Positions 54,343 through 64,000 of a stretch of DNA of 64,000 nucleotides are shown piece by piece. Source of the stretch: Arenibacter echinorum. GTDB taxonomy: Bacteria > Bacteroidota > Bacteroidia > Flavobacteriales > Flavobacteriaceae. The first letter of the stretch is position 1. Each line of letters opens with the position of its first letter. The notes beneath the pieces were generated by a model. It worked only from the letters and a program-made list of their open reading frames with translations, searched no databases and was not told the DNA's origin. Location of the stretch: assembly GCF_003259375.1 (NCBI RefSeq), contig NZ_QLLN01000003.1:62001-126000 (forward strand), written 5' to 3'. Both the position numbers and the translations under genes were made by a program.

Positions 54343-55752
54343 TTATGCAATTTTTGCCAATTTTGGTATTGGAATATTTAAAGGCAAGGTAAATTTAAAA
54401 TTGCTGCCTTTTCCTTTTTCACTTTCCACCCAAAGATGTCCATCCAATTTTTTCACAAATTCTCTGCAAAGAACAAGACCTAAACCAGAACCTTTTTCGT
54501 TCGCCGTGCCTGGCAAGGTTACATTAGTGGATAAATCAAAGATTTTATGAATTGTTTTTTCGTCCATACCCACTCCATTGTCGGATATAGAAATTTCTAC
54601 ATGGTCTTGATTTGTAGTGGCTGCAACATCTATATGTCCGCCAGGATTTGTGAATTTTATGGCGTTCGAAATTAAATTGCGTAAAATAGTTCCTAAAATA
54701 TTTTCATCAGTACTTAATTCTATTTCATCTGTAGTGGAAAAATGCAAGGAAATGTCTTTAGCTTTTGCTTGAGGTATTTTAAGTTCAATGATATGCAATA
54801 TTACTTCCGACAGGTTAATTTTTTTTGGGCTGAAACCAAGTTCCCCAGTTTGTGATTTAGCCCAATTTAATAAGTTGTCTAGCAAACTGAGTGTATTCTT
54901 GGCAGTTGTATTTATTAGATCAACAAACTCTTCAGAGTCGGAATTTTCTGCGGTAGATACCTTTTCTGAGAGTAGTTCGGAAAGGCATAATATGTTGTTG
55001 AACGGACTTCTTAAATCATGTGCTATAATTGAAAATAATTTATTCTGGGTCTGGTTCAACGCTTCAAGTTCAAGTTTATCCTGTTCAATGATTTTATTTT
55101 TTTTAAGTATTGTTTTTTGATCTGCTTCTTTTAATAACATCATGAAACCTATACTAATAGCACTGATTACAAGGATAGAAATTATTAGAAACCAATTATT
55201 GAAGGTAGAGTTCTGGAGGAAAACATATGAGTCGCCCATTTGGTATATTTGAAAAGCACGAATTAGTTGGAATATAGAATACAAGAGAAGTACTCCACTT
55301 AAGAGGATGGAAAACTTGTATTTATTTTTATTGAAAAATAGATAATAAGCACCTATCCCATAGAAAAATGAGCAGGATATTATGCGTGTAATACTAAGCA
55401 TGGTGTAATTTTCCTCAGCTATCAAAATGGCGGAATAAAATAGAAAAGTAAACACAGCGAAAATCCACAATAGTTTTATCCGCATTTTACCATTAAACGA
55501 AACAAGTCCAAACGAGGTAAATGCAAAACAAGAAATCATAAGAAAATTATTGATCCGCAAAGCAAGCAAAGGAGGTAATAAATCCCTATTAGTGTACGTG
55601 AGAATCGCCACGGTTTGAAATGTAATACCCAATGCAACCAGCAATAAATACCATTGTTTGTGTTGATAAAAATATTGATAGATAAACAAAGCAATGATAA
55701 ATAAGTTATTCACCGCTAAAAAAAACAATATCGAGGGGTAGTCTAAGGTCAT
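54343..55752 (-). CDS. Sensor histidine kinase with a seven-helix membrane domain
   Basis: 469 residues: seven hydrophobic helices (about 8-210), a short coiled linker, HisKA with FSIIAHDLRSPFNNILCLSE, and HATPase (NLISNAIKFTNPGGHIDVAA, ISDNGVGMDEKTIHKIF, KGSGLGLVLCREFVKKL). No receiver domain and no neighbouring response regulator. Convergent with the dehydrogenase gene. Confidence 0.92.
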   Translation of the reverse strand: MTLDYPSILFFLAVNNLFIIALFIYQYFYQHKQWYLLLVALGITFQTVAILTYTNRDLLPPLLALRINNFLMISCFAFTSFGLVSFNGKMRIKLLWIFAVFTFLFYSAILIAEENYTMLSITRIISCSFFYGIGAYYLFFNKNKYKFSILLSGVLLLYSIFQLIRAFQIYQMGDSYVFLQNSTFNNWFLIISILVISAISIGFMMLLKEADQKTILKKNKIIEQDKLELEALNQTQNKLFSIIAHDLRSPFNNILCLSELLSEKVSTAENSDSEEFVDLINTTAKNTLSLLDNLLNWAKSQTGELGFSPKKINLSEVILHIIELKIPQAKAKDISLHFSTTDEIELSTDENILGTILRNLISNAIKFTNPGGHIDVAATTNQDHVEISISDNGVGMDEKTIHKIFDLSTNVTLPGTANEKGSGLGLVLCREFVKKLDGHLWVESEKGKGSNFKFTLPLNIPIPKLAKIA

Positions 55753-56401
55753 TAGTCGTTATTCATTTTATTTTGATAAAGATTAAAAAAAAATCGTGCA
55801 ATAATCTGTTTTTTTGATGTTTTTTGGAAAGTTTAATGGGTTTATGTTTAAGAAATAGCTTATTGGGTTGTTCATGTAATTACTAAACAATTATTTAGCA
55901 TGCTATTAGACGTAGGCGGGTTTGGGGCCTAGTTGCGAAAATATTAGATGGATGAAAATGCAAAGAGGGGTACTGTTTTTTGCAGTGGTTGGCATGAACC
56001 CTTTGTTTATCTATATATTTGCAAGTGTGGGTGGAGCCGATTTCCTAGGGCGAATTATAAAGCCATTTTCAACAGCATTGTGTAGTTGGACAGGGGAATT
56101 AGGTACAAATATCATTACTTCCTTATTTGTAGCCTTCGGGCTTTGGTACATTTGTTACTTGATGTATTATAAGAAACTTTTCATCAAAATTTAATAATTT
56201 TAAAAATCCGGATAACAGAATGACCATAAAGGGTATTCCATTTTACCAAAATGGAATATGTTTTTACACACCAAGGATTTTAGATGATAAACACCCAGTT
56301 TATGCTTTGTGACGATAGTAATGCAGTGACAAGCCTTGGAAGACCGAAAATATTCTAACTTTAGTATTCTTTCAAATATTCAATTGACCAAAATAGAGAT
56401 T
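55753..56401. other. Region with only a gene remnant before the sulfatase
   Basis: Of 649 bp, only the acyltransferase remnant at 55952-56194 has coding character. No terminal inverted repeats, tRNA or integrase that would explain a deletion were recognised. Confidence 0.45.
55952..56194 (+). pseudogene. C-terminal remnant of a DUF5009/HGSNAT-like membrane acyltransferase
   Basis: Only about 80 residues remain (VLFFAVVGMNPLFIYIFASV, TELG-like GELGTNIITSLFVAFGLWYI, then CYLMYYKKLFIKI), matching the last three helices of NagX/DUF5009 proteins that are about 370-400 residues long. The frame begins at TTG 55922 or ATG 55952; upstream sequence has no similar coding. Suggests a deletion at this boundary. 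Confidence 0.6.
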
Positions 56402-58000
56402 ATGAAGAAAATTCAAAAAACCGCTCAATCAATTGTTTTCATTTTGACAATTGTAGTATTCATTTCCTGTAAAAATGAAAATACAGCGATCCAAACGAAT
56501 AGACCAAACATCCTGTTTGCTATTATGGATGATGCTACATATGAACATATGGGGATCTACGGATGCGATTGGATAAAAACACCTAATTTCGATAGGATAG
56601 CTAATGAAGGCCTTCTGTTTTCAAGGGCATATACACCGAATGCAAAGTGTGCACCCTCGAGGTCAATAATATTAACAGGCAGAAATTCATGGCAATTGGA
56701 GGAAGCAGCGAATCATTGGGCATATTTCCCAACCAAATTCAAGACCTATGCCGAAGTATTGGAAGATAACGGGTATCACGTTGGTTATACCGATAAAGGC
56801 TGGGCACCGGGTATCGCAAAGTGGGAAAATGGTGAGGAACGTTTTTTAGTTGGAAAACCATACAATGAAAAACGTACAGACCCCCCTGGGGATCATATTT
56901 CAACAAATGACTATGCCGCTAATTTTTCGGATTTTTTATCTGCAAATAAAGAAAGTTCTCCATTTTGCTTTTGGTTTGGATCAAGGGAACCCCATAGAGC
57001 TTACGATAAAGGAATAGGTATTGAAAGAGGAGGTAAAAAACTTGAGGAAATTGACAAGGTCTATTCGTTTTGGCCTGATAACGAGACCGTAAGGGGAGAT
57101 CTTTTGGATTATGCCTATGAAATTGAATATTTTGACAACCAATTGGGCAAAATGTTGAAAACTTTGGAGGATAGAGAAGAATTGGACAATACCGTCATAG
57201 TTGTAACCTCAGATAATGGAATGCCTTTTCCAAGAGTGAAAGGCCAAGATTATGAACTCTCCAATCACCTGCCATTGGCTATAATGTGGAAAATGGGAAT
57301 AAAATCACCAGGCCGTAATATAAAAGATATAGTATCTTTTGCGGATTTTGCACCCACCTTTCTAGAATTGGCTAAAATAGAGCCTTCCGAGCATGGGATG
57401 AAGCCAATTACCGGTAAAAGTTTAAGACCCATCTTTAGTTCTACCAAATCAATTAATATTGACAGTTCAAGAGATGATTTCGTATTATTGGGAAAAGAGA
57501 GACATGATGTGGGCAGACCCAATGATTGGGGTTATCCTATCCGTGGCATTGTCAAGGAGGACTACCTCTTCATTCGAAATTTTGAAACTTCCCGTTGGCC
57601 AGCAGGAAATCCTGTTACCGGATATTTAAATTGTGATGGTTCTCCTACTAAAACAGAAGTGTTGGCTTTAAGGAAAAACCTTGAAACATTTCATTACTGG
57701 GATTCAAATTTTGGCAAAAGACCGGAGTTTGAACTGTATAACATAAAACAAGACCCTGAATGTATGGTAAATATTTTTGGCAATCCTGACTATTCCAAAA
57801 CGTCGGAAGAGTTGAATACCCTTATGATAGATGAGCTAAAAAGACAAGAAGACCCAAGAATATTGGGAAATGGTCAAATATTCGACAACTATGTTTATGC
57901 CGATTCCACTGGGGTTAATTTTTACGAAAGATATCTCGATGGTGAAGAACTTGGCACTAGTTGGGTCAATCCTTCTGACTTTGAAGATATAAAAGATTGA
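56402..58000 (+). CDS. Sulfatase (S1 type) lipoprotein
   Basis: 532 residues from ATG at 56402 (an outer TTG frame at 56336 lacks signal character). Lipobox FISC at C23. Metal Asp at IMDDA (D43, D44), formylglycine motif KCAPSRS (C83, R87) and [13 protein letters not shown] later mark a family S1 sulfatase needing the anaerobic or aerobic FGly maturase, which is not in the window. Predicted to remove sulfate from an algal polysaccharide. First gene of the right-end cluster. Confidence 0.9.
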   Translation: MKKIQKTAQSIVFILTIVVFISCKNENTAIQTNRPNILFAIMDDATYEHMGIYGCDWIKTPNFDRIANEGLLFSRAYTPNAKCAPSRSIILTGRNSWQLEEAANHWAYFPTKFKTYAEVLEDNGYHVGYTDKGWAPGIAKWENGEERFLVGKPYNEKRTDPPGDHISTNDYAANFSDFLSANKESSPFCFWFGSREPHRAYDKGIGIERGGKKLEEIDKVYSFWPDNETVRGDLLDYAYEIEYFDNQLGKMLKTLEDREELDNTVIVVTSDNGMPFPRVKGQDYELSNHLPLAIMWKMGIKSPGRNIKDIVSFADFAPTFLELAKIEPSEHGMKPITGKSLRPIFSSTKSINIDSSRDDFVLLGKERHDVGRPNDWGYPIRGIVKEDYLFIRNFETSRWPAGNPVTGYLNCDGSPTKTEVLALRKNLETFHYWDSNFGKRPEFELYNIKQDPECMVNIFGNPDYSKTSEELNTLMIDELKRQEDPRILGNGQIFDNYVYADSTGVNFYERYLDGEELGTSWVNPSDFEDIKD

Positions 58001-58160
58001 TCTAACCATTTTTACTTGAAAAGCATAATCTAAAATTGATAATCTTAACTAGTTGGATTAAATCCCAGAACCACTAAATTATACTATTCCCCAATTAAAA
58101 CTATACCTGATATTACAATTTCACCCATTTGTTAAAATTGAAAAACAATAATAAAAGACT

Positions 58161-59777
58161 ATGAAAAAAATACTGTTAATTTCATTATTGCTCATAACAA
58201 CTTATAGGACATATTCGCAGAATAAGGAAAAAGTGGAGATAGTAATACTGCAAGATGAATATTGGTGGGGTGGACTTAGCGCTATTGGCCACAACACTCC
58301 TTATGACTCGGTAACTAATGAGAGTCATGACCTTTGGGGAGATAACAAAGGAAATCAAGCGCAACCATTGTTGTTATCCAGTAAGGGCAGATACGTTTGG
58401 AGTGAATCTCCCATAAAGTATTCCTTTGATAGCGGAAAAATAACGGTAACCTCTAGAAAAGGGGAAATAGAATTTGGAAGTGCTGGTGAAAATTTAAGGG
58501 ATGCTTACAATTTTGCCGTGGCAAATTTTTTTCCTCCAAACGGCAAAACGCCTGATGAACTTTTGTTTACCAAGCCTCAATACAACACATGGATAGAGCT
58601 AACATATAACCAAAATGAGGACGATATATTAAAATATGCCCAAGCAATTATTGATAAGGGATACCCGCCAGGGGTCCTAATGATAGATGACAATTGGCAG
58701 GAAAGTTATGGCACTTGGGAATTTTCGCCGCGCAGATTCAAAGATCCCAAAGGAATGATTAAAAAGTTACATGACATGGGTTTCAAGGTTATGCTATGGG
58801 TGTGTCCTTTTGTAAGCGCGGACACAGAAATTTTTAGACATTTGGCCAAAGAAAAAATGTTGCTATTGGATGCCGATAAAACACAAGAGGTACTGTGGGC
58901 CAATACAGAAAAAAAAGCAGCAATTATAAGATGGTGGAATGGTGCCAGTGCTTGTTTGGATTTAAGTAATCCTAAAACCCAAGTCTGGTTTGAAGGAAGA
59001 TTAAAATACTTAATGGATGAATACGGTGTAGATGGTTTTAAATTTGACGCAGGGGACGCAGATTTCTACACTGGGGATATTGTTTCTTTTGCCCCTGAAA
59101 CTAACCCAAATGACCATACTACTTACTTTGCAAAATTAGGATTACAATTTCCTTTGAATGAATATAGAGCGTCATGGAAAATGGCAGGTTTACCTTTGGC
59201 GCAGCGATTAAGAGACAAAAACCATAATTGGAGTGATCTCGAAAAGCTTATTCCTGATCTGATGTCCCAAAGTTTAATGGGGTATGCATATACTTGTCCT
59301 GATATGATAGGCGGAGGAGAGCACCAGTCTTTTGAAAATTCCACAACAATTGATGAGGAATTGGTGGTACGTTCAGCTCAAGTGCATGCTCTAATGCCAA
59401 TGATGCAATTCTCTGTGGCACCATGGCGAGTTTTGTCCGAAGAAAATAATCAGTTATGCCTTGAAGCTTCCCTTTTACACACCAAAATGGGACGCTTAAT
59501 TCAAGAATTGGCGGAAGAAGCTTCAAGAACCGGAGAACCTATAGTAAAGCCTATGGCCCTAGCATATCCAAATAATGGGTATGAAACCATAAAAGACCAA
59601 TTCATGCTTGGAGACCATATACTGGTTACCCCTGTAATCAAAAAAGGAGTGCGGAAACGAAAGGTAATTCTACCTAAAGGAAAATGGATAGCAGAGAACG
59701 GAGAAACTTATAGAGGAGACCGCACCATTGAAATTGAAGTTCCTTTGAGCCGTTTACCCTATTTTACCAAAAAATAA
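58161..59777 (+). CDS. GH31-family glycoside hydrolase
   Basis: 538 residues with signal MKKILLISLLLITTYRTYSQ. GH31 core: GVLMIDDNWQESYGTWEFSP, MLWVCPFVSADTEIF, nucleophile Asp in YGVDGFKFDAGDADFY, and TCPDMIGGGEHQSFE (the P-D-x-I-G-G pattern). The FKFDAG variant resembles alpha-galactosidase/MYORG-like members rather than classic alpha-glucosidases. Same strand as the sulfatase. Confidence 0.88.
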   Translation: MKKILLISLLLITTYRTYSQNKEKVEIVILQDEYWWGGLSAIGHNTPYDSVTNESHDLWGDNKGNQAQPLLLSSKGRYVWSESPIKYSFDSGKITVTSRKGEIEFGSAGENLRDAYNFAVANFFPPNGKTPDELLFTKPQYNTWIELTYNQNEDDILKYAQAIIDKGYPPGVLMIDDNWQESYGTWEFSPRRFKDPKGMIKKLHDMGFKVMLWVCPFVSADTEIFRHLAKEKMLLLDADKTQEVLWANTEKKAAIIRWWNGASACLDLSNPKTQVWFEGRLKYLMDEYGVDGFKFDAGDADFYTGDIVSFAPETNPNDHTTYFAKLGLQFPLNEYRASWKMAGLPLAQRLRDKNHNWSDLEKLIPDLMSQSLMGYAYTCPDMIGGGEHQSFENSTTIDEELVVRSAQVHALMPMMQFSVAPWRVLSEENNQLCLEASLLHTKMGRLIQELAEEASRTGEPIVKPMALAYPNNGYETIKDQFMLGDHILVTPVIKKGVRKRKVILPKGKWIAENGETYRGDRTIEIEVPLSRLPYFTKK

Positions 59778-60158
59778 TAACCTCAAAAGTGAGCTGGGGC
59801 TATCTTATAAAGTGGGTAAACAAAAAAATAGCGTTGGTATCACCGTTGCAAAGCCAAGGATATAATCAAGGGCCCGACGGACGTAGTAGGGAACGCTCAA
59901 ATGTTAAGGGTGTTCCAAAAAGTGTTCATTTGTCCGTTCAAGAATAACCCTCCAGTCAATTTTGGGCATAAAAAAACCGATAAGGCATTGTCAATCCGTT
60001 GAATTCTATAAATTTTAGTTTGGTAATGAGAACTAGGGGTTTTGAATTTGAAAAAAATACAAATTAAATATGTACTTCATTTTATAAGACGTTTATGAAT
60101 TGGCTTACTGTATTATCGTTAAATTTCAAATAAACTTAAAACAATCAAACTAACCTTT
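59778..60158. other. Intergenic region of 381 bp
   Basis: A minus-strand reading near 59970-59910 (MPKIDWRVILERTNEHFLEH) is stop-free for about 21 codons and may be a remnant, but no family is recognised. Otherwise AT-rich; presumably holds the promoter of the beta-helix gene. Confidence 0.3.
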
Positions 60159-62429
60159 ATGAAACTCTTTGTAAGAATTATTAAACCAACAATATTAAGT
60201 TTTGTTCTATGCTTGTTTTTTGTCTCATGTGCCAATGAAGCCAAAGAAAAAACACCTAAAGAAATATACGTTGCTCTTGATGGTGATGATGGGGCAGAGG
60301 GTAGTATTTCGAAACCGGTTGCTACTATTTATGGGGCTGTAGAGGCTGTTAGGGCCATGAGAAAAGCCGGTGAAACTTCACCCGTAGTTATTTACTTTAG
60401 GGAAGGGCGTCATGCCTTAACGGAAACTTTGGTCTTGGGCATGGAAGACGGGAACCCTGGCCTTATGGAATCGGCTCCTTTAAATGAGTACGGTGCAGGG
60501 GAACTGGCCCCTAGCTATCTGACATTTGCTGCCTATGGGGATGAAAAACCTATTTTGAGTGCTGGAGTTCCCGTGAACGGATGGGAACTGTTGGATTCCG
60601 AAGCAGCCGGCTTGCCCGGTGCTGCAACCGGAAAAGTATGGGTAGCGGATTTTCCAGAAGGATTTGATAAATTTTACACCCTATACGACGAAAAGGGTCG
60701 CTTGAACCGTGCCAGGGCTGAGGGTTTCCTGCCCACCAAAACTGGAGATAAAAGAACTTTGTATTTCCCACAGGGAAAACTAAAAAACTGGGATAACTTG
60801 GCGGATGTTGAGTTGAACATAAGACCTGGTAGGGCCTGGATGATCAACATGCTACCCTTGGAATCTGTTGATGAGGAAAACGGTGTGGCAACGACCGGCG
60901 TATCCGCAACCTATGAAATGGGCAAATTAGCCGATTGGGTGCACACCAATGATGGAAACTCGGCATGGATTGAAAATACACTTGAAGCTCTTGATGAACC
61001 TGGTGAGTGGGTCATAAATTCTAAGACCAGAAAGATTTTTTTATGGCCAGCAAATCCATCAGCAGACGGTTCGCCCAAGGGTATCCTTGCACCTGCTATT
61101 ACTGAATTAATTCGTATTGAAGGCAATATTGATTACGATGGTTCGGTTGATCAACCTGTAAGGGGAATTTCGTTTTCTGGAATAACTTTTTCGCATGCTG
61201 ACCGTCGTGCTTGGACCACAGATGATGAACAATTGGGATGGGGTATGCAACACGATTGGGATATGTTCGATAGACCAACCTCCATGCTTCGGTTCAGGGG
61301 TGCAGAAAATTGTCTGGTCATTGATTGTAAATTTTTAAATTCTGGTGGCTCCGGAGTTCGTTTTGACCTCTATGCACAACGGAATAAAGTGGAAAATTCA
61401 GAATTTGCACATCTTGGCGAAGCTGGGGTTCTTTTAGCTGGTTATGGACCTGGAACCAAAGATGTTAACCATCACAACGAAATAGTCAACAACCATATTC
61501 ACCACTTTAGTGAAATAACCTGGCATTCTCCAGCGGTATGGGCCTGGCAAAGTGGGTATAACCGTATTGCAAATAATTACATTCATCATAGCGGATATTC
61601 CGGTATACTCGTCACCAATAGGGTAGAACCAAATAGAAGTTTAAATGGGGAAGGCGGAAGAACTGTAAGGCACCATGAAATTCCGGCTGATGTTATAGAA
61701 AATACAGTGGAGACCTATGAAAACTGGAAGGTTCGTGAAAAATATAATCATTCCCGACACAATATTGTAGAATACAATGAGATAACACATGCTGTACAAT
61801 TGTTATCAGATGGAAACGACATATATATTTCTGGTGCTGGAACAGGAAATATAATTAGATTTAATTACATACATGATAATCTTGGGCATTCAATGCCATC
61901 CGCTATTAGATGTGATGACGATCAACATGAAACATTGATTTATGGAAATATTTTGAACAACAATGCTTTTTTCGCTGCCGGAATAGTTTCAAAAGGCGTT
62001 AACGATGTTATCAATAATTTTATTGTTAAACCTTTAAATGCTCCCCGTTATGGCTATATAAGTTATGAATGGGTAAGTGTAAAAGGAAGTAAGGTTTCAA
62101 AAAATATCATTGTTTCCCATCCCGATGGTGGCAATGCACATGGAGAAAGACCTTATGCTCAAGGGGGGTTCAATTATGATGGAGTACCTCTTTTGGTAGA
62201 AACCAAAATGGATTCCAATCTGTACTACCACCCAACCAATCCAAATTGGATGGATGATCATTTGGCCAAAATGCGGGCGGTAGGTAATGAAAAATCCAGT
62301 ATTTTTGGAGACCCTATGTTTGTTGATCCGGAAAATGGCGATTTTAGTTTTAAAGAAAATAGTCCTGCATTAAAACTAGGTATCGAACCGCTTGACGCTT
62401 CTAAAATGGGAATGATAAATCAACCTTAG
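60159..62429 (+). CDS. Right-handed beta-helix lipoprotein, GH141-like
   Basis: 756 residues. Lipobox VSCA (near residue 24). EIYVALDGDDGAEGSISKPV opening and repeated right-handed beta-helix coils with NHIHHF, NRIANNYIHHSGYSGILVTN and NIIRFNYIHDNLGHS are consistent with GH141 (alpha-fucosidase/xylanase family); a pectin- or alginate-acting relative is the alternative. Catalytic acids not assigned. Tethered to the outer membrane. The downstream sulfatase follows after 33 bp. Confidence 0.7.
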   Translation: MKLFVRIIKPTILSFVLCLFFVSCANEAKEKTPKEIYVALDGDDGAEGSISKPVATIYGAVEAVRAMRKAGETSPVVIYFREGRHALTETLVLGMEDGNPGLMESAPLNEYGAGELAPSYLTFAAYGDEKPILSAGVPVNGWELLDSEAAGLPGAATGKVWVADFPEGFDKFYTLYDEKGRLNRARAEGFLPTKTGDKRTLYFPQGKLKNWDNLADVELNIRPGRAWMINMLPLESVDEENGVATTGVSATYEMGKLADWVHTNDGNSAWIENTLEALDEPGEWVINSKTRKIFLWPANPSADGSPKGILAPAITELIRIEGNIDYDGSVDQPVRGISFSGITFSHADRRAWTTDDEQLGWGMQHDWDMFDRPTSMLRFRGAENCLVIDCKFLNSGGSGVRFDLYAQRNKVENSEFAHLGEAGVLLAGYGPGTKDVNHHNEIVNNHIHHFSEITWHSPAVWAWQSGYNRIANNYIHHSGYSGILVTNRVEPNRSLNGEGGRTVRHHEIPADVIENTVETYENWKVREKYNHSRHNIVEYNEITHAVQLLSDGNDIYISGAGTGNIIRFNYIHDNLGHSMPSAIRCDDDQHETLIYGNILNNNAFFAAGIVSKGVNDVINNFIVKPLNAPRYGYISYEWVSVKGSKVSKNIIVSHPDGGNAHGERPYAQGGFNYDGVPLLVETKMDSNLYYHPTNPNWMDDHLAKMRAVGNEKSSIFGDPMFVDPENGDFSFKENSPALKLGIEPLDASKMGMINQP

Positions 62430-62462
62430 TTTTTCAAGATAGTACCAATATAATCCAGTAAA

Positions 62463-64000
62463 ATGATTAAATATAATTTACATTTTGTTTATGCTGTCCT
62501 CGCACTAGTATTGTTAAGTTGTGCGGATGGTAAACCTAAAAAGGAATCGGTGGAACAGCTAGGAACAGAAAAACCGCCCAATGTGATTATCGTTATCACC
62601 GATGACCAGGGATATGGGGATTTAGGCTTTACCGGTAACCCAGCTATCAATACGCCCAACATAGACAGACTGAGTACCCAAGGGACCTTGTTGAACAATT
62701 TTCACGTAGATCCCACCTGTGCACCAACACGTGCAGCACTGATGACGGGACGCTATTCGGACCGCGTTGGCGTCTGGCATACGGTTCAGGGACGTAATAT
62801 GCTGCGTAAGCGTGAAACTACCATGGCCGATGTTTTTGGGGCCAATGGCTATGCAACCGGCCTTTTTGGAAAATGGCACCTTGGGGACTGTTATCCTTAC
62901 CGTCCGGAAGACCGAGGCTTTCAGCACAGTATCTACCATCAAGCGGGAGGTGTGGGACAGGCTCCGGATTATTGGGGCAACGATTATTTTGACGATACTT
63001 ACATCGTCAATGGTAAGCACCAGCGTTTTGAAGGCTTCTGCACGGATGTATGGTTCAACGAAGGGATAAAATTTATCAAGGAGAACAAGGACAAGCCCTT
63101 TTTTACTTACATTTCTTTAAATGCACCCCATACGCCGCTCTACTGTCCGGAAGAGTATGTGAAACCCTATGAAAATGATCCACGGGTTTCTTCCCCGGAA
63201 TTCTATGGGATGATAACCAATATTGATGATAATCTGGCACGGCTTACAGAAATGTTGGATGCCGAGGGTTTGGCGGACAATACCATCCTCATTTTTATGA
63301 CGGATAACGGTACCGCTAGTGGCATTATAGACGGTAGGGGCTATGACGGTGGAATGCGCGGGATGAAAAATTCGGAGTACGAAGGCGGACACCGTGTCCC
63401 CTTCATTATTCGCTGGCCGGATGGCAAGATAGAGGCCGGGAAATCTATTGAGAACCTCACTGCCCATATAGACATACTTCCAACCCTAATTGACCTATGT
63501 CAGTTGGAAGCACCTAAAATCGAGTTTGATGGCAGCAGTATTCGGGATCTCCTTTATTCGGAAGCTCCTGATTGGCCGGATCGTAGCCTGGTGGTTGAAT
63601 CCCAACGGGTGGTAGACCCCATAAAATGGCGAAAAAGTGCCGTAATGCACGATCGCTGGCGATTGGTAAATGGTGAAGAGCTCTACCAACTGGACCAAGA
63701 CCCCAAGCAGGCCACGGACATTGCTGAAGAGAACCCACAGGTAATTGAGCAGTTGCGTGGGGAGTACGATAAATTCTGGAATGATGTCTCGCAGGAGCAC
63801 GACCTTATAAGCTATATGGTCATTGGTTCGGACAATTCGCCCATTGTCTCCCTCTCTTCCCACGATTGGCTGATAGATAAGCTTCCACCCTGGAACCAAG
63901 GACATATTATAAATGGGGAAGTTGCAGAGGAATCCTTCTGGGCGATAGAGGTAGAGCGTGACGGCGTATATGAAATCTCATTGAGACGTTGGCCAGTGGA
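62463..64000 (+). CDS. Sulfatase (S1 type) lipoprotein, 3' end beyond the window edge
   Basis: About 512 codons from ATG at 62463 run into the right edge without a stop. Lipobox LLSC (C20). [16 protein letters not shown] supplies metal Asp (D47, D48); formylglycine motif PTCAPTRA has C86 and R90; LFGKWHLGD and MTDNGTASG follow as expected of S1. It is 33 bp after the beta-helix gene, so likely cotranscribed. Extends further right than shown. Confidence 0.92.
   Translation, partial: MIKYNLHFVYAVLALVLLSCADGKPKKESVEQLGTEKPPNVIIVITDDQGYGDLGFTGNPAINTPNIDRLSTQGTLLNNFHVDPTCAPTRAALMTGRYSDRVGVWHTVQGRNMLRKRETTMADVFGANGYATGLFGKWHLGDCYPYRPEDRGFQHSIYHQAGGVGQAPDYWGNDYFDDTYIVNGKHQRFEGFCTDVWFNEGIKFIKENKDKPFFTYISLNAPHTPLYCPEEYVKPYENDPRVSSPEFYGMITNIDDNLARLTEMLDAEGLADNTILIFMTDNGTASGIIDGRGYDGGMRGMKNSEYEGGHRVPFIIRWPDGKIEAGKSIENLTAHIDILPTLIDLCQLEAPKIEFDGSSIRDLLYSEAPDWPDRSLVVESQRVVDPIKWRKSAVMHDRWRLVNGEELYQLDQDPKQATDIAEENPQVIEQLRGEYDKFWNDVSQEHDLISYMVIGSDNSPIVSLSSHDWLIDKLPPWNQGHIINGEVAEESFWAIEVERDGVYEISLRRWPV

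Noticed and set aside
1..64000. Search for tRNA, rRNA, riboswitches, CRISPR, prophage and transposases
   Set aside because: Nothing with the needed structure or motifs was seen by eye; a covariance-model scan could still reveal small RNAs.

Overview
The window looks like chromosomal DNA of a marine member of the Flavobacteriaceae (Bacteroidetes). Evidence: low GC by eye, many Bacteroidetes-type lipoproteins and secreted enzymes, the flavobacterial promoter -7 motif TAnnTTTG upstream of several genes, sulfatases next to glycoside hydrolases, and families typical of the group (DUF4494, YHYH, Crp-type regulators, DUF1080). No rRNA, tRNA, CRISPR array, complete insertion sequence or prophage was found.

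Layout. 1-3200: a MarR repressor cut by the left edge, with twin palindromic operators, then a His-rich beta-propeller protein and a DUF1080 hydrolase that share a bidirectional terminator. 3200-5870: a minus-strand operon of a Crp-type regulator, an outer-membrane protein, DoxX, an FMN reductase and a CHMI-type tautomerase. 6000-11300: exported proteins (a SAM methyltransferase, a DsrE protein) followed by an ArsR, thioredoxin-like, OsmC and permease operon ending in an exported fusion of an acetolactate-decarboxylase-like domain and an FmdE domain. 11390-13120: a YHYH lipoprotein and its overlapping membrane-anchored partner. 13450-16170: SulP transporter and beta-carbonic anhydrase. 16450-20900: an exported protein of unknown function, DUF4494, peroxiredoxin, SDR and a small membrane protein. 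21060-26540: carbohydrate genes (Gfo/Idh/MocA oxidoreductase, acetylxylan-esterase-like, GH63/MGH1-like). 26950-35030: hybrid sensor kinase, amidohydrolase, alpha/beta hydrolase, nucleoside-hydrolase-like lipoprotein and RsgA.

35360-42530 holds a compact operon behind an AraC regulator: alkylsulfatase-like lipoprotein, zinc-ribbon protein, MsrQ-like heme membrane protein, QorB-like reductase, FAD reductase of the siderophore-interacting type, EgtB and EgtD. The last two make ergothioneine, and the rest suggest dedicated redox partners. 42680-49240: CPBP protease, alpha/beta hydrolase divergent from TetR with duplicated operators, a second Crp regulator, an ECF sigma factor with membrane partners, a small cysteine-rich lipoprotein with a clear promoter, and a sigma factor that seems to lack its N-terminus.

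49530-54260: a Tm-1-like protein of strikingly high GC, an NCS1 permease and a mannitol-dehydrogenase-family enzyme, probably a catabolic set. 54340-64000: a sensor kinase, a C-terminal remnant of a DUF5009-type acyltransferase, then the start of a sulfated-polysaccharide locus (sulfatase, GH31, GH141-like beta-helix lipoprotein, second sulfatase running off the right edge). No SusC/SusD pair lies in the window.

The strongest candidates for something little described are the exported AlsD-FmdE fusion within an ArsR-controlled thiol/permease operon and the ergothioneine operon with its extra redox genes.
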